The position numbers and the translations under genes are program-made. Shown here in pieces: positions 22,194-33,702 of a stretch of DNA of 64,000 nt. The DNA comes from Apiospora phragmitis. Its lineage: Eukaryota; Ascomycota; Sordariomycetes; Amphisphaeriales; Apiosporaceae. Within the stretch, counting starts at the first letter, position 1, and the number at the start of each line of letters is the position of its first letter. The DNA lies in assembly GCA_038363925.1 (NCBI GenBank), contig JAQQWL010000012.1:434001-498000 (forward strand), written 5' to 3'. The notes under the pieces were generated by a model that had not been told where the DNA came from, did not search any database, and saw nothing but the letters and a program-made list of their open reading frames with translations.

Positions 22194-23265
22194 GGTTGCT
22201 TGGAAATCAAGACGGGTTCGGGCATGCTAGTGGCTCGCTAGTAGCGGGCTGCTTAGCGTCTAGGCCAGCCAAGGCGGCACGGAGCGCGCCCTACGAGGTC
22301 GCTAGTAGTGCAGTGCACCGATGCAACAACCAACCAGCATCAATCCAATTCAAGGGTACAATCAGCATCGGATGTCGAGGAGCTTACATTTGCCGAAACG
22401 GCAGATGGGCTTCAAGTGTGTGGCGTGGTGTGTACGTCTGGACGAGGGCTCCTTCTTTACGGAGTAGGTTAGGTCTAATCACGCAGCCAAGATGGAGCTG
22501 GTGTAGTTGTGAAGTCGAGCTGTAATGTTGCCATTTCCTATACCAATGTTGTCATTTCAAGCTCGCCCCTCCTCGACCATTTGTATCCACAAAGCACATT
22601 ATGGCCAAGTATTAATTGCACGAAAACAATCCTGAGGCAAGTAAGTCACTGTAGCAGCACGGAGGAGAGGACAAAGGTGATGCCGTCTCACCTCAATCTG
22701 ACATGTTACTTTCGTTGCTCGGACGGCGCAAACACACACCTGCACTAGCAATTGCCTATATAGCATTTGTCAGCGACGTCTCACTCTTCCGATGTCTTGC
22801 TTAGAAATCCAGGGCACTGAAACACATAGCGCCTGCCTGTCTGCCCCGCCTCCAACGGGCCCGACTACCTCGATGGCTCTGCGATTCGCCCATGTTCTAT
22901 TAGGTATAGCATACGTGTTAGGTGGAGGCGGTGAAAGCTAGCCGGACTGATTGACCCCTAGCAGCGACCGATCGTGGTGGGGATGGATGGCGGGCAGGCG
23001 GGGTTGCAACTGCATGTGTGTGCAGTAGCTACTATCGACATGACGTTCCATGGGATTCTCAGGAACACTGGATGGAAAGAGCAGACGTGTTGATTGCTAC
23101 CGCGGGAATACATAAAAGAAGGACAATCCCTCCAGAGCATTTTTCTCTCCCCCCATCCATCACAGCACATACATCAACAACCCCAAAAGTCTTCCAAACT
23201 TCAAATCGGTGAACTCAAACAAACCGCCAACCACAACCACATACATCATCCCACTCTGCCCAATC
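22194..23265. other. Intergenic
   Basis: No gene recognised. The last 100 bp are C/A-rich with few G, as in a fungal 5' leader, ahead of the DUF1993 gene. Confidence 0.5.
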
Positions 23266-23789
23266 ATGACTTCCCTCTACGACGTCAGTATCCCCGTCTA
23301 CACGGACATCACCAAGACGACCCAGTCCATCCTCAAGAAGGGCGAGGAGCACTTCAAGTCGCAAGGCAAGGATACTTCGGAGCTGGTGAAGCTGCGCATC
23401 GCCGAGGACATGCTCCCCTCAGCATGCAGGTCTTCATCATCGTGGCGACCGGCCGCAAGCTGATCGAGCGCGTCACCGGCGGCTCGCCCGTCGACACGCC
23501 CATGAAGGAGTACTCGCTGTCCGAGTGCTACGAGCTGCTGGACACCCACCTGGGCGAGCTCGCCAAGGTCGACCGCGCTTCGGTCGACGGCCGCGACAAG
23601 ACCGAGGTCCCCTGCAAGTTCGGCCCCGAGGAGTTCAAGGCCTCGGCCCGCGACTACGTCTTCGGCTACCCCGTCCCCACGGCCTACTTCCACCTCAACA
23701 TGGTCTACGCCCTGCTGCGCGGCCAGGGCGTCCCGCTCGGCAAGAAGGACTACATGGCCGAGTTCATGAAGACGTTCACCAAGGCTTAG
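23266..23789 (+). CDS. DUF1993 family protein (one-base frameshift)
   Basis: Small soluble helical protein of the DUF1993 family; the function is unknown. The fold is thought to resemble DinB-like four-helix bundles. The start MTSLYDVSIPVYTDITKTT is typical. The next helix, KLRIAEDMLP, is followed by a break at CTCCCCTC (C run 23415-23418). One extra C gives LSMQVFIIVATGRKLIERVTG and continues to TAG at 23787-23789, for 174 residues, the family's normal size. Later landmarks are EYSLSECYELLDTHLGELAKVD, the FKASARDYVFGYPVPTAYFH stretch and a C-terminal ALLRGQGVPLGKKDYM. As written, the first frame stops after 65 residues. No introns. Confidence 0.85.
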
Positions 23790-24144
23790 GAGCCCAAGCC
23801 ATCGCGGAGGTACCCTATCACGAAAGTCGTATGGCTCGCTGGAAAACGCCTCTTGGGTAATGAGGGGATGGTGTGCCAGTTAGTAAAGGCGCGCATGGAT
23901 GTGCCTGGCCGCCAACGATGACAGACTACGGATCAGGGTTTGGACGTAGCGAGCGGCTTGACCTGGTCTCATTCGGTGCCCTTCGGTGTGGTGTTTGTTG
24001 ACTTTTTGTATACGGAGTGGGAGTTAGCCAGTCTGATGTGATGAATTCTTCTCAGGACGGCAGAGATGAGACGAAAACAAGAGCTGGAAACCCCCAAGAT
24101 AGCTGTACTTGGAACCAATAATGAATAAAGAAACAAAATTAGAT
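23790..24144. other. Convergent 3' flanks
   Basis: Tail-to-tail region between the DUF1993 gene (+) and the DUF1479 gene (-). No other signal seen. Confidence 0.6.
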
Positions 24145-25935
24145 TCACAATCCCAATATCTGGTTGGCTTGCTTCGTGACGTTCTGAGCTCCGACAGGAT
24201 CCTGGGGATGCGCCTCGAGCCTCTCCAACCCCATGGCTCGCAAGCCCTCGGGGTCCGCATACCGGCGGAGGAAGTCGACGGTGGGGGGCCTGTGGACGTG
24301 CGCGCTCTCGCCCGCGCCGCCAGGGAAGTCGGGCCCGGGCGTGCCGTCCAGGAACGCCTGGCGCTGCCGCGCGAGGTACCGCGCGTTGTTCTCGGTGACG
24401 GGGCAGATGGGGATGTAGAGCACGCTGGAGTCGGACGTGCCGGTGTGCACCTTGTCAACGGCGTGGATGGCTAAAGATAGGTAGGAGAAGTCAGCCAATT
24501 TTACCTACTAGGCTCCCCTTTTTTCACGACACCTCTCCCAAGTAAACGGTGGGGAAAAACTAAGTAGGTTACTCACTGTCACAGTGCCAGACCACAAAGT
24601 CGCCCGGCTCCACCGGTGGCATGTGCACCATGGTCCGCTCCAGGTCCAGGTGCGGATGCAGCGCCGCGTTCAGCTCCTGGCCGAACCCGGGCTCGGCCCC
24701 CTGCAGCGCGCTGGTCATGGCGTCGCCGTCGCAGAACCGCCAGTTCTCCTCATCCAGATACCCTTGTCCTTCTTTTGTCGTCTTGGTGTGGAGCGGCTCG
24801 AAGAAGGGCCGGAGCAGCATGTACGCCGTCGCGAGCTGGAGTAGCGGGTTCACCATCAGCGTGCCCTCGCGGGACCCGTCCGGCTCATGCTGAGCCAGCC
24901 CTGGAACATGCGGAACATGGAGCAGGCGCCCAGCCCGGCGTAGTTGTCGCTGACGGCGCCGACGCGGGCGGCCGCGTCCCAGGGGTCGTAGGCCTCCCAG
25001 CGGCCCGCGAAGACGTCCTCGTAGACACCACCACTTCCAGAGGCGCCACCGAGTCCGTACCCGTGACGCTCCCACCTCTCCACGCTGCCGCCGTCCATGT
25101 GCGGGCCCAGCGCGAACCGGGCGTCGCCGGGTTGCCGAATCCGTAGGCGGTCCGCGTAGGCCAGGGGTTGCAAGGTCGAGACCAAAGCACCATCCGACGA
25201 CACGTGCCATAGGTGCTGCATCAGCAGGGTCTGGGCTTTCAGGAAGTTGGGGTGCGCCCGGACTTTGACCTGGGGGCGGACCAGTACAGCTCGTAGACTT
25301 GGGGGTCTTCTGGTGGGAAGGCTTTGGGGAAGCACATATGTCAGCAAGCAAGCACACAACTTGGTGGGATTGTGAGCAAGCAGTTTACTGCGAGTTCAAC
25401 GATGCTGAAATGGAAGCCAGATAGATAGGTAGGTACGTACCCCTGGTAGACGGGTTCTGCCTCACGTACTCTTCAATCTCGCTCTTATATGCGCGCGCCT
25501 CGTCGCGGGGATGACGCCCTTGATGACGGCGACGCCGCGCTTCCGGAGCTCCTCGCGAAGGGCCGGGAGCTGCTCCTCGAGATCTTTGAACTGCAGCACG
25601 GGGACGACGCCCGGCCCCTTGGCCGCCACCAAGTCGTTCTCGGTCCGTAGGCGATGCAGCAGCCGGCCCCAGCTGGCGATGACGGCATCTTCGCGGCCTT
25701 GGACCAGAGAGCGCTTCAGCTCGAGGAAACGCTTGGGCAGTGGGGGCCGCTTGGTGTTGGATAGTGACACGAAGGAGTCGGAGATGTCGCCTTCGCGCTT
25801 ACTGGTGGGGGATGATGATGATGGTGTGGAAGTCTGGGTCTGGGTTTGGGTGGCTGACATGGCTATCATACGTGTCTGCGTTGCGATGATAGGCGATGCC
25901 TTACGTATAAGTAGTGATCTCTGCATTTTGGACAT
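24145..25935 (-). CDS. DUF1479 family (2OG-Fe oxygenase-like) protein, three frameshifts
   Basis: Relative of E. coli YbiU, with a 2-oxoglutarate/Fe(II)-oxygenase-like fold; substrate unknown. Exons 25441..25935, 24577..25321 and 24145..24470. Features: RGVAVIKGVIP strand, EEYVRQNPSTR, DPQVYELYWS, AHPNFLKAQTLLMQHLW, a possible metal-site pair in LGPHMDGGSVERW (His-x-Asp), VVWHCD and DKVHTGTSDSSVLYIPICP near the end. Single bases are missing at three G/C runs (25507-25510, 25272-25276 and about 24871-24875). Adding one at each gives a continuous 522-residue protein with length divisible by three. The first 22 residues are rich in Arg/Lys and lack acidic residues, so a mitochondrial presequence is possible; Met26 is another start. 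Divergent from the regulator at 26.7 kb, but no shared function is evident. Confidence 0.85.
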
Positions 25936-26721
25936 ATATATGTGTTTGCGTATGTGTCACAAGTCTACGGGAAAAGAAAGTGACATTGTCTGTCGGGGCT
26001 CAGATCTCAGGGTTCTCTTGCATCCTTTAATACCTGGACGGCCCTCTGTGGAATGGTGTAAGTCAATAGGGCTTCATTGGACTACCTAGCGCGCCGGAGT
26101 CTCAGAACATGGAAACACCGCCGTTTTAGCTCGATCACTTCCAGAAATCCTTCATCTCCATACCGAGATATTGGACTGGGGAAACCCCCCCATGATCGAT
26201 CTTCCAAGCCGATCGCGGGGTAAAAGCTGCGGGTTCAATGTTCCAATGTCGTCAGCAAGATGGGCATGTTACATACTTCCTTTGGTGGGTTGCTGCGGAA
26301 AGCCAGAGCAAGAAGGAAGAAGACGCAGACGGGCGGGGTTTCCGTTTTGGGACGTTCCGACCGGCGGCCCAGAAAAAATCGCCAGGAGATGAGACATCCC
26401 CATCCTCATCACCAACGAGTGGACTCGGCGATTGTTCCGCGACCAAGTAACTAAGCGAGTACTCCGAAGTTGAAGCTCGATTGACTGTGAGGTCTTTCCA
26501 ATCCGTCACCTTTTGGCCCTGTTCGTTGCCAGACGAGCACGGCAGGTCACTAGTAACGAGAAGACCAAAAAGGCGGGCTGGATCAAAAGATTCCGCCAAG
26601 AACTCTCCCTAATTTGCATTTGGCTTACCACACCCAACCCACCAGATTGAACGAACGGTCTTGAATGGGTAGTACAAGCCTGGGGCAAGGTTACCCGGGG
26701 GGAGCAGACCGCCCTGTCGGT
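25936..26721. other. Divergent promoter region (DUF1479 / Zn-cluster-type regulator)
   Basis: Between two divergent genes. It holds TATATATA next to the DUF1479 start (about 25935-25941) and no coding sequence beyond a possible 19-codon N-terminal extension of the regulator (ATG at 26665). Confidence 0.5.
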
Positions 26722-29139
26722 ATGGTCAAATTTGTCGATTCCGACCCGAGCGGCCTGCCACTGAAGCGGAAGCAGGTCGCGCAGGCCTGTGTGCCATGTC
26801 GGAAGCGCAAGGTTGGTTCCATCCAAACTTCCGTCGTACGGCACACACGCACACATACACTTTTTACTGACTCATTGCGTTGCCATACAGAAGCGGTGTA
26901 CTCACGAGCAGATCGAGGAAGTGCAAATAGTTCCTCCGCAGTATGCTGCCACTTCATCGCCCCCAGTGCCAAGCGCGGCGACCGTATCAGCAGGGGGGTC
27001 CTCGGGGCGCTCCTCCCTGCCGTCGCCGCCGGACCTGGAGCGGCGGCCCTCCCGCTTCGTCGGCGACCTGAACCCTGAGCATTTCCTAATCGAGGCCACC
27101 AGCCCCCACTCCAACCGCGATCTCTCGGTCCGCGGCGGAGTCGGCGTCTGGCACGCCAAGCAGCCCGTCCCTCAAAAAGAAGAAGCGAGACTGGCCTCCG
27201 GTTTCTCTTCTTCTTCTTCTTCTTCTTCGCCTTTCTCACCGTCCGTCACTAGCGCACTTCGGTCGGGACCGGGCCGTATCCTCCATGACCTGGTCGTGGC
27301 GCACGTACGGACGCACTGCCTGACCTGTGTGCCGCCCGAGCCGGACTGGATTGTCCTGAAACGCATCTACCTCCAGAGGCTCGATCCCCTGTTCCCCGCC
27401 ATCAGCTCACTCCTGACCGACACCGCGCCCCCGTCCGACCCCACCATCGCCATCCTGGTGCGCCAGGTAGCCAGCCTCGCCGCCGCCGCGGACCCCGAAG
27501 CCCGGGAGCACCTCCGCCTCTACCCTGACGGCCCCCTCCTCAGCGCGGCCGAGTTCCGGGCGAACCTGACGTCGGCGGCGCACGCCACGCTCGACTGCGC
27601 GGGCCTGGTGACGGACCGAATGCTGCTGGTGCGGCTGCTGCTCGTGCTGTCTCTGTACGTGCAGCCGTGCAGCCCGGACGAGGCGGACCTGCCGGCGCTG
27701 CTGTCGGCGCGCGCCTCGCACCACCTGCAGACGCTGGGCCACCACATCGGCGGGCCCGACGCGGCGGCCGACCCGCGCGGGTACGCCGAGGTGCGCACCG
27801 TCTACTGCTGCGTCTGGGCGCTCGACCGGCTGACGGCCGCGTTCTACGGGCGGGCCTCCATCTTGCACGAGCGCGACATTGGATGGGATATGGACAAGAT
27901 CATCGAAGAAACCGCCGCGGCGAGCTCGAGGCGCCCACAGCAGCAGCCGAGGCAGCAGCAGCAGCAACAGCATCTGCCGCCCGCCTTCCGGGTGTTTCTG
28001 GGGATCACGCGGCTGCTCGACCAGGTCATTGATATTTACCGGCCCATCAAGAAGAATATGGACAAGGCCGAGGAGGAGGAACCGGTGATGGTGGACCTCC
28101 CCATCCTCGAGCAGATGATTATCGACTCGGATGCGACGGAAGTGCCGAGCGGCTTGTTGGGTGAGTGGTCGCACCAAATTCCCCTCCGAAATTGATTACT
28201 ACCAACCTGTTGTAATACAGAGCACATACTTTAGACCCATACTGCGAGCTAATTTGATATCTACACACAGCTACACTCGAGGTGTTCTACCACTCCGTCG
28301 CCATCCTCTCCTGCAAGCTGCCGGCCGACGGCAACAGCCTCTTCCCGCACAGCCTCGTCAACGGCCGGCGCTCGCACTCGGCCGACCGCATCACCGAGAT
28401 CGTGGGCGGGTGCAACAGCAGCGAATTCCACCATAACCACAACCTCAGCCACAACCAGAAGAACCAGAAACAACAACAGCAGCAGCAGCCGGGTCTGAAG
28501 TTGTCGTGCACGCCGCTGCTGCCTTACGGCGTGTCGCTGGCCCTCGGCGTGGCCTACCTCAAGATGCGGCACAGCCAGGTGCCCCTGTTCCACGCCCGGG
28601 GGCGCCGGGCCTTCGTGGCGGCCGCGGCGCTCCTGCGCGACGATCCGCGCCTCGGAGGAGGGGGCACGTCCTGGACGGCGCGCACCATGGCCGGCATGGC
28701 GGAGCAGGTGTTGCAGGAGATGGATAAGGCTACGGCTACTGCGACAGCTACAGCAACTGCGGATGCTGCTGCTGCTGCTGGTATTGCCGATGATAACAAT
28801 GTGGATGACGCAAATAACAGGCACAGGAACGATGATAACAATAACAACACGGATGTAGTAGCTAATGAAGCTAATAAGAACCCGACGACAGCAGCAGCAG
28901 CAGCCGCAGCAGGGTCGACATCGTCGGCGGCGGCGGCGGCGGCGGCAGCGGCCGGGGTGCCAGTAGCATCAGCGTCCGGGGGTTTGCTATACGATGACAA
29001 CGTCTTCGCGCACCTGGACCCGGCCTTCGACCTGGACGCCGTCGATGCCGCCATTGAGGGGAGCCTCGACTTCGGGGCCTCGTCCAACTGGTTTGATTGG
29101 CAGCAGCATACGTGGTCATTTACAACACCGCAGCAATGA
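26722..29139 (+). CDS. Fungal transcription factor with atypical Zn-cluster-like motif
   Basis: Likely nuclear regulator. Exons 26722..26811 (or from ATG 26665), 26891..28160 and 28271..29139; 742 residues from the MVKFVDSDPSG start, or 761 from the upstream one. The basic Cys motif is split by intron 1: QACVPCRKRK + KRCTHE. It has CxxC and a third Cys after RKRKKR, but the second Cys triad of a full Zn2Cys6 cluster is not visible. FVGDLNPEHFLIEATSPHS and GVGVWHA follow, then a Fungal_trans-like middle region (VVAHVRTHCLTCVPPEPDWIVLKRIYLQRLDPLFPAIS, later VYCCVWALDRLTAAFYGR). Long Ser, Gln, Asn/Asp and Ala tracts interrupt the C-terminal half. It ends with an aromatic, acidic segment (about the last 40 residues) that may be an activation region. 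No frameshift seen. Confidence 0.85.
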
Positions 29140-29731
29140 TATGGAAGAAATAATAGCTAGCTGAGTTGTTAATCCATATGTGTGTGTTATCGTAGTGTAA
29201 GTGTGATGATCTGAAAGAATGAATAGTACATAAATCAAGAAACTACACGCACATTTGTTACATATTTCTTTATGGGAAGAAGTAATGATTACTTTTGTAT
29301 TAATGGCGCATTGGCTATAGAACATGGTGAGCATCGATCACATAGAAATGAAGCGGCTCTTTAGATTTAAGAGACCTCTGAAGAGCGCTGTGCCTACTGG
29401 CTTGTCATTGGAGGGGTTTTGTTGCTGTCAGCGCCTTAAAGATCATTCAGAATTCAGGGGTTTCAGGCAGTAGAGTTGGGGCGGCAAGGTGGCTCCAGGC
29501 CAGGCGACAGCAGGTGCCCCGCGTCATGGATTTATTCGATTGGTGCCTCCAGCAAGCAGCAGTCCACTCCCCCAAAGTTCGCCATCGACTGTCGGCAACT
29601 AATAATGACCACTCGCATCGTTGTTTCACCCCGAACCCTATGAGATTCCTTCTCTCTTTGGTCTCAAGTAATATAAGGTTATTTCCCGACTGACAACTTT
29701 CGATCCCCGTCGCTCCGATTAGCCAGCCAAG
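29140..29731. other. Intergenic
   Basis: AT-rich 3' flank of the regulator, then the leader of the small three-exon gene. No other coding sequence seen. Confidence 0.5.
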
Positions 29732-30287
29732 ATGGTAGGACGTTGGAATTGGGTTACTGCCGCTTTCTCTGTTCCAGTGGTAAGTCCCGTATCCACCGAG
29801 AGAGGCTACAGCAGGCCCCGCGACAAATCCAGCCCGCTAATCTGACAATCGAATACAGGACGGAATGGTCGAGCGCGTCAGTAATTCCTCTTCTACCTCG
29901 ACACACACAAACACTGCTCTCGACAATCCTCGATCAGCAGAGAGTGAAAATAACTAGGAACGACTCAACTAACCCATATTTGTGCGCCCCGCACTACAGT
30001 TGCTAAGATCCCCCTCGTTCCACGCCGGCGTGCGCCGCGTCCACCGCATCCTCGACGAGCGCCAAAACGGCCCGCACCCCGACGAACCGCTGCGCCCGGG
30101 CGAGGCGACCGAGGAACAGGGCGTGCAGCGCGGCGGCTTCATCAAGTACTTCGTCGAGGAGCTGGGCAACCAGGCGCGCGGGCGACCGACCGACGAGCAC
30201 GCTCTCGGCAATAGCATAGAAGACACGCCGACCTCGACGACCTCGAAACAGCAGCAGCAGCCGACGGGGACGAGGAAGAGAAGCTGA
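29732..30287 (+). CDS. Small conserved fungal protein of unknown function
   Basis: Proposed exons 29732..29779, 29859..29876 and 30000..30287; 117 residues, phase 0 throughout. Exon 1 gives MVGRWNWVTAAFSVPV, exon 2 is a six-codon microexon (DGMVER), and exon 3 starts LLRSPSFHAGVRRVHRIL. It continues with a charged segment that includes PDEPLRPGEATE and FIKYFVEELGNQARG, then a disordered Thr/Gln-rich basic tail. The LLRSP-FH-GVR...HPDEPLRPGE...ELxNQ pattern looks like a short fungal protein family that I recognise only by pattern, with no known role. Skipping the microexon would also keep the frame. The donor after the microexon is GTCAGT (weaker). Confidence 0.65.
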
Positions 30288-31429
30288 GAGAAAGAGCCGG
30301 GTTGCTATACGCGACGGGAACACAGCTAGAGAATGTCATACACATACACACGGAAAGAATAAGCAGTTGCGAATACCCATAGACACAGAGACGGCCGCCC
30401 GCAGTGCGGCTCTGGTGCGAGTTCTGACAGCCTGGTCTCGAGGATGTTACAGTAGACGCTACCCAGCGAGGAATTCTCGTTGCGCATGGTGCTGGAACTG
30501 TTTCTCCTACGCTACGGGCTCGGCAATCTTGCCTGTTGCGTGTTCTTACGTATACCCTCTCTGTGATCAGCGAAGTCGCAGGCCACAAGGGAGCGGAGCC
30601 AAGAAATTCCAGGCACACTTTCAGGAGGGGGTTTGGATGCTTCGACAGGAGATCCGTCGGCCGCACATGTATATCAAGGGAAATAATCATCGAAACCTGC
30701 AAATTGCAGGTGATATTAGCAGCCAAGTACATATATAGTGAAGCGCTTTCGTCTTTATCGTGCAAGGGTAGAGCTACTAGATAGGGCAACCTCATCTCAA
30801 TACAACATACAACTTAATAACACTTGCTGCAGCTCGCAATGATTCCCTGGCGATCCAATACACGCGTGCCCTTTTGGATTTTCAATACACCTCGAAACAA
30901 AGGTTTTGTAAAGTCGCATTGGGCTTTTCCCCTCTGTGAGGCATGCTTGCCAGATCTGTCTGATGTTGCAAGCCTACCTAGAGGCGTCCAATTCTCCTGG
31001 TTTGGACCATCAAAGAGAATTTCGCATTTCGCGATTCAAGGTTTCAAACTTCAACCTACCATCAACATTGCACTTATACCAACGGCTGTAGAGCACCAAC
31101 CTTCGAGGAAACTGAATGTATTATTCGAAAATTCCCATGTGAACTATATTTGCCAGGAACCCATCCCATACTTGGGAGACCTGACCCCTTTTTCCTTTCC
31201 GAACCGTCGTAACATTACCATTATCAACTTAGGTGGGTAGGTAGATTGTGCAGCAGACCAAATCTCGAGAAGGTGGCCGCCTAAAAAGAAGTATACAAAA
31301 GAAAGAAAACCAACGATAATGTCACAAATAGTCATATATCTCTTCATTCCTTCTCATTTCTTTCCCTTCAAGTATCATTCCAACAAATGATGCTTGCTAG
31401 AGGGTGCCCAACTTAGCCATCTTCTTTCT
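30288..31429. other. Convergent intergenic region
   Basis: Between the small gene (+) and the But2-domain gene (-). A 30824-31240 open frame has no ATG at its start and no family features. Nothing else seen. Confidence 0.5.
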
Positions 31430-33702
31430 TTAGGAAGTGGTGATGAACAGCCCCATGGGGCAGGGGTTGTAGTCCTCAAAGAAGGTGAGGCTGGTACCGC
31501 CGCTGCCGCCAGACATCTTGATGGCCACAGCGTCGCCCGCGGACACGGGAACGAGCCGACGGTGTAGGCGTTACCCGGCTGGACGGTCTGGGAGCCCAGC
31601 GGCGTACCGACCGAGGGCAGGCTCGCGAACGAAGTCGAGTGGTCGACCCCCTTGCTCAGCTTGCTGAAGTCGAGCGCGCCGCTGCCCGAGAAGCTGAAAT
31701 CGGACGTCTCCATCGTGTCCTTCTCGGGGAACAGGAACTGGACGGTGCAGGTCTTGCCCGCAAGAGACTGCGGGATGTCGAAGTTGAACACGGACGAGAC
31801 CGTCGAGGAGACTTGGCCGTTGAACGAGGTGCCGGCCGCCTTCTGGGGCTGGCTGCTGTCGACGGGGATGATTAGGGAGGGGGTCGTCAGCGAGCTGGCC
31901 TTGCGGGCGCCGCCGGGGCAGGAGCCGGGGATGTTGACCTGGTCCTTGGGGGGGCCGCCGTTGCCGCCGTTACCGCCGGTGGGCTGGGTGGGGTAGCCTC
32001 CGGTAGGGGATGAGGGGACGGGCTTCACCGTGGAGGGCTGAGCGGGAGGAGACTGGGCGGGAGGCGACTGAGCCGGGGGCGACTGAGCTGGGAGCGACTG
32101 AGCTGGGGAAGACTGAGCCGGGGGCGACTGAGCTGGGGGAGACTGGGCAGGAGGCGACTGGACGGGAGGGGTCGACTCGGCAGGGCAGTCACTCTCAGGG
32201 GGCGCAGTCGCGGGAGGGCCCTGAGGTCCAGTAGGGCCGGTAAGGGAGCCGCCACCGGGGGCGCCGGGAGAGGTCTGTCCACCGTTGCCGCCGCCAGGAA
32301 CGGTGACAGTCTGGGCGGGCGGTGCCGAGCCAGGGATCGTTACGGTCTGACCAGGAGGCGCGGGGGGTGCCGAACCAGGGACAGTCACGGTTTGACCAGG
32401 AGGCGCTGGGGGTGCCGAACCGGGGACGGTGACAGTCTGGGCAGGGGGCGCCGGGGGAGCTGAGCCTGGGACGGTCGAGTAGACAGTCTGGGCTGGCGGG
32501 GCAGAGGGGCACTGGCCTGGCACAGTCACGGTCTTGGCCGGGGGTGCGGGACCAGGGACGGTCACGGTCTGAGCTGAAGGCGCGGGGGGAGCCGATGGGC
32601 ACTGGCCAGGGACGGTCGAGTAGACGGTCTGGGCTGGCGGGGCTGGCGGGGCTGGCGGCGATGAAGGGCACTGAGTGACGGTCTGAGCAGGGGGCGCAGG
32701 GGGTGCTGAGCCGGGCACCGTAACGGTCTTGGCGGGAGGTGCGGGCGGAGCAGACGGACACTGACCCGGGACAGTTAAGGTCTGGGCAGGCGGCGCAGGC
32801 GGCGCAGAAGCAGATGGGCACTGGCCGGGAACGGTTACAGTCTGCGCAGGGGGCGGGGGCGGGGCAGAGGCAGATGGGCACTGGCCAGGGACGGTCGAGT
32901 AGACTGTCTGGGCCGGCGGCGCGGACGGGGCCGATGAGCACTGGCCAGGAACAGTCACAGTCTGCGCAGGGGGCGCAGGTGGTGCCGAACCTGGGACTGT
33001 GACCGTTTGAGCCGGAGGAGCTGAGCCAGGAACCGTGACAGTCTTGGCGGGAGGAGCCGAGCCGGGAACCGTGACAGTTGAGCCCGGAGGCGCAGGGGGC
33101 GTTGAGCCGGGGACAGTGACAGTACTAGCCGGCGGCGCGGGAGGGGCGCTGCTAGGGGGAGGCCGGACGCCATAGCCCGTGCTGCTAGGAGGCGGCTGGA
33201 CGCCGTAGCCCGTGCTGCTGCTGCCGCAGTCGGCGGGCTTGCAGGAGTTGCCGTTGGCGTTGAGCTTGATCTCCTTGCACTCCCTGCCCTGTCCGGGCTT
33301 GGAGTAAACGTTGACGGCGCCGCCCTTGTCGCCGGGGACCTTGCACTGGTAAAAAGTAGTGGTCCCTTGGTACGAGACGTTGCCGTCGCAGTCGACCTTG
33401 AACCCGCCCTGGGGCGGCTGGCCCACGTCGCACTGGAGCACGCCCGTCGGCGGGGTGAACCAGCAGCCGCGGCCGCTACTGTCGGTGAGCCCGCCGTTGC
33501 CGTCCATCTTGAAGGTCGTCGGCGGCAGGTTCGCGCCCGCCTTGGTCTGGCCGCTGCTGTGCTGGCCGACGGGGTAGCTGACGGAGCCCGAGGTGGTCAT
33601 GGTCATCTCACAACCGCCTCCGCCGCCACCGGGGGCGCCGCGCATGGCGAGGGCGTTGGCGCCGCCCGCCAGTGCGGCGAGCATCGCTAGGTTGCTCGGC
33701 AT
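31430..33702 (-). CDS. Secreted Pro-rich repeat protein with But2 domain (one-base frameshift)
   Basis: Probably a cell-wall or secreted protein. The N-terminal signal peptide is MPSNLAMLAALAGGANALA. A Gly/Cys-containing N-domain of about 150 residues follows (GRGCWFTPPTGVLQCDVG, a conserved fungal extracellular module). Then come about 300 residues of TVTVPGS/APPAPPAQ-type repeats and a block of SPPAQ pentapeptides. The C-terminal domain (KASSLTTPSLIIPVDSSQP ... VSSVFNFDIPQSLAGKTCTVQFLFP) matches the But2 family. Near the end, at a GGG run (31547-31549), one base is missing: adding it gives SAGDAVAIKMSGGSGG, FFEDYNPCPMG and a stop at 31430-31432, for 757 residues. As written, the frame ends in 60-odd unrelated residues. 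No intron. The Pro/Thr/Ser content suggests heavy O-glycosylation. No GPI signal seen. Confidence 0.87.
32025..33170. repeat. Coding tandem repeats (TVTVPG.. and SPPAQ units)
   Basis: Imperfect units of about 36-50 bp encode TVTVPG(S/QC)xPPAPPAQ, at least 20 copies between about 32290 and 33170. Next to them about eight near-identical 15-bp units encode SPPAQ (about 32030-32165). Length variation between strains is likely. Confidence 0.85.

Noticed and set aside
30824..31240. 138-codon plus frame between convergent genes
   Set aside because: Opens with TTG, lacks domain features, in an AT-rich flank.
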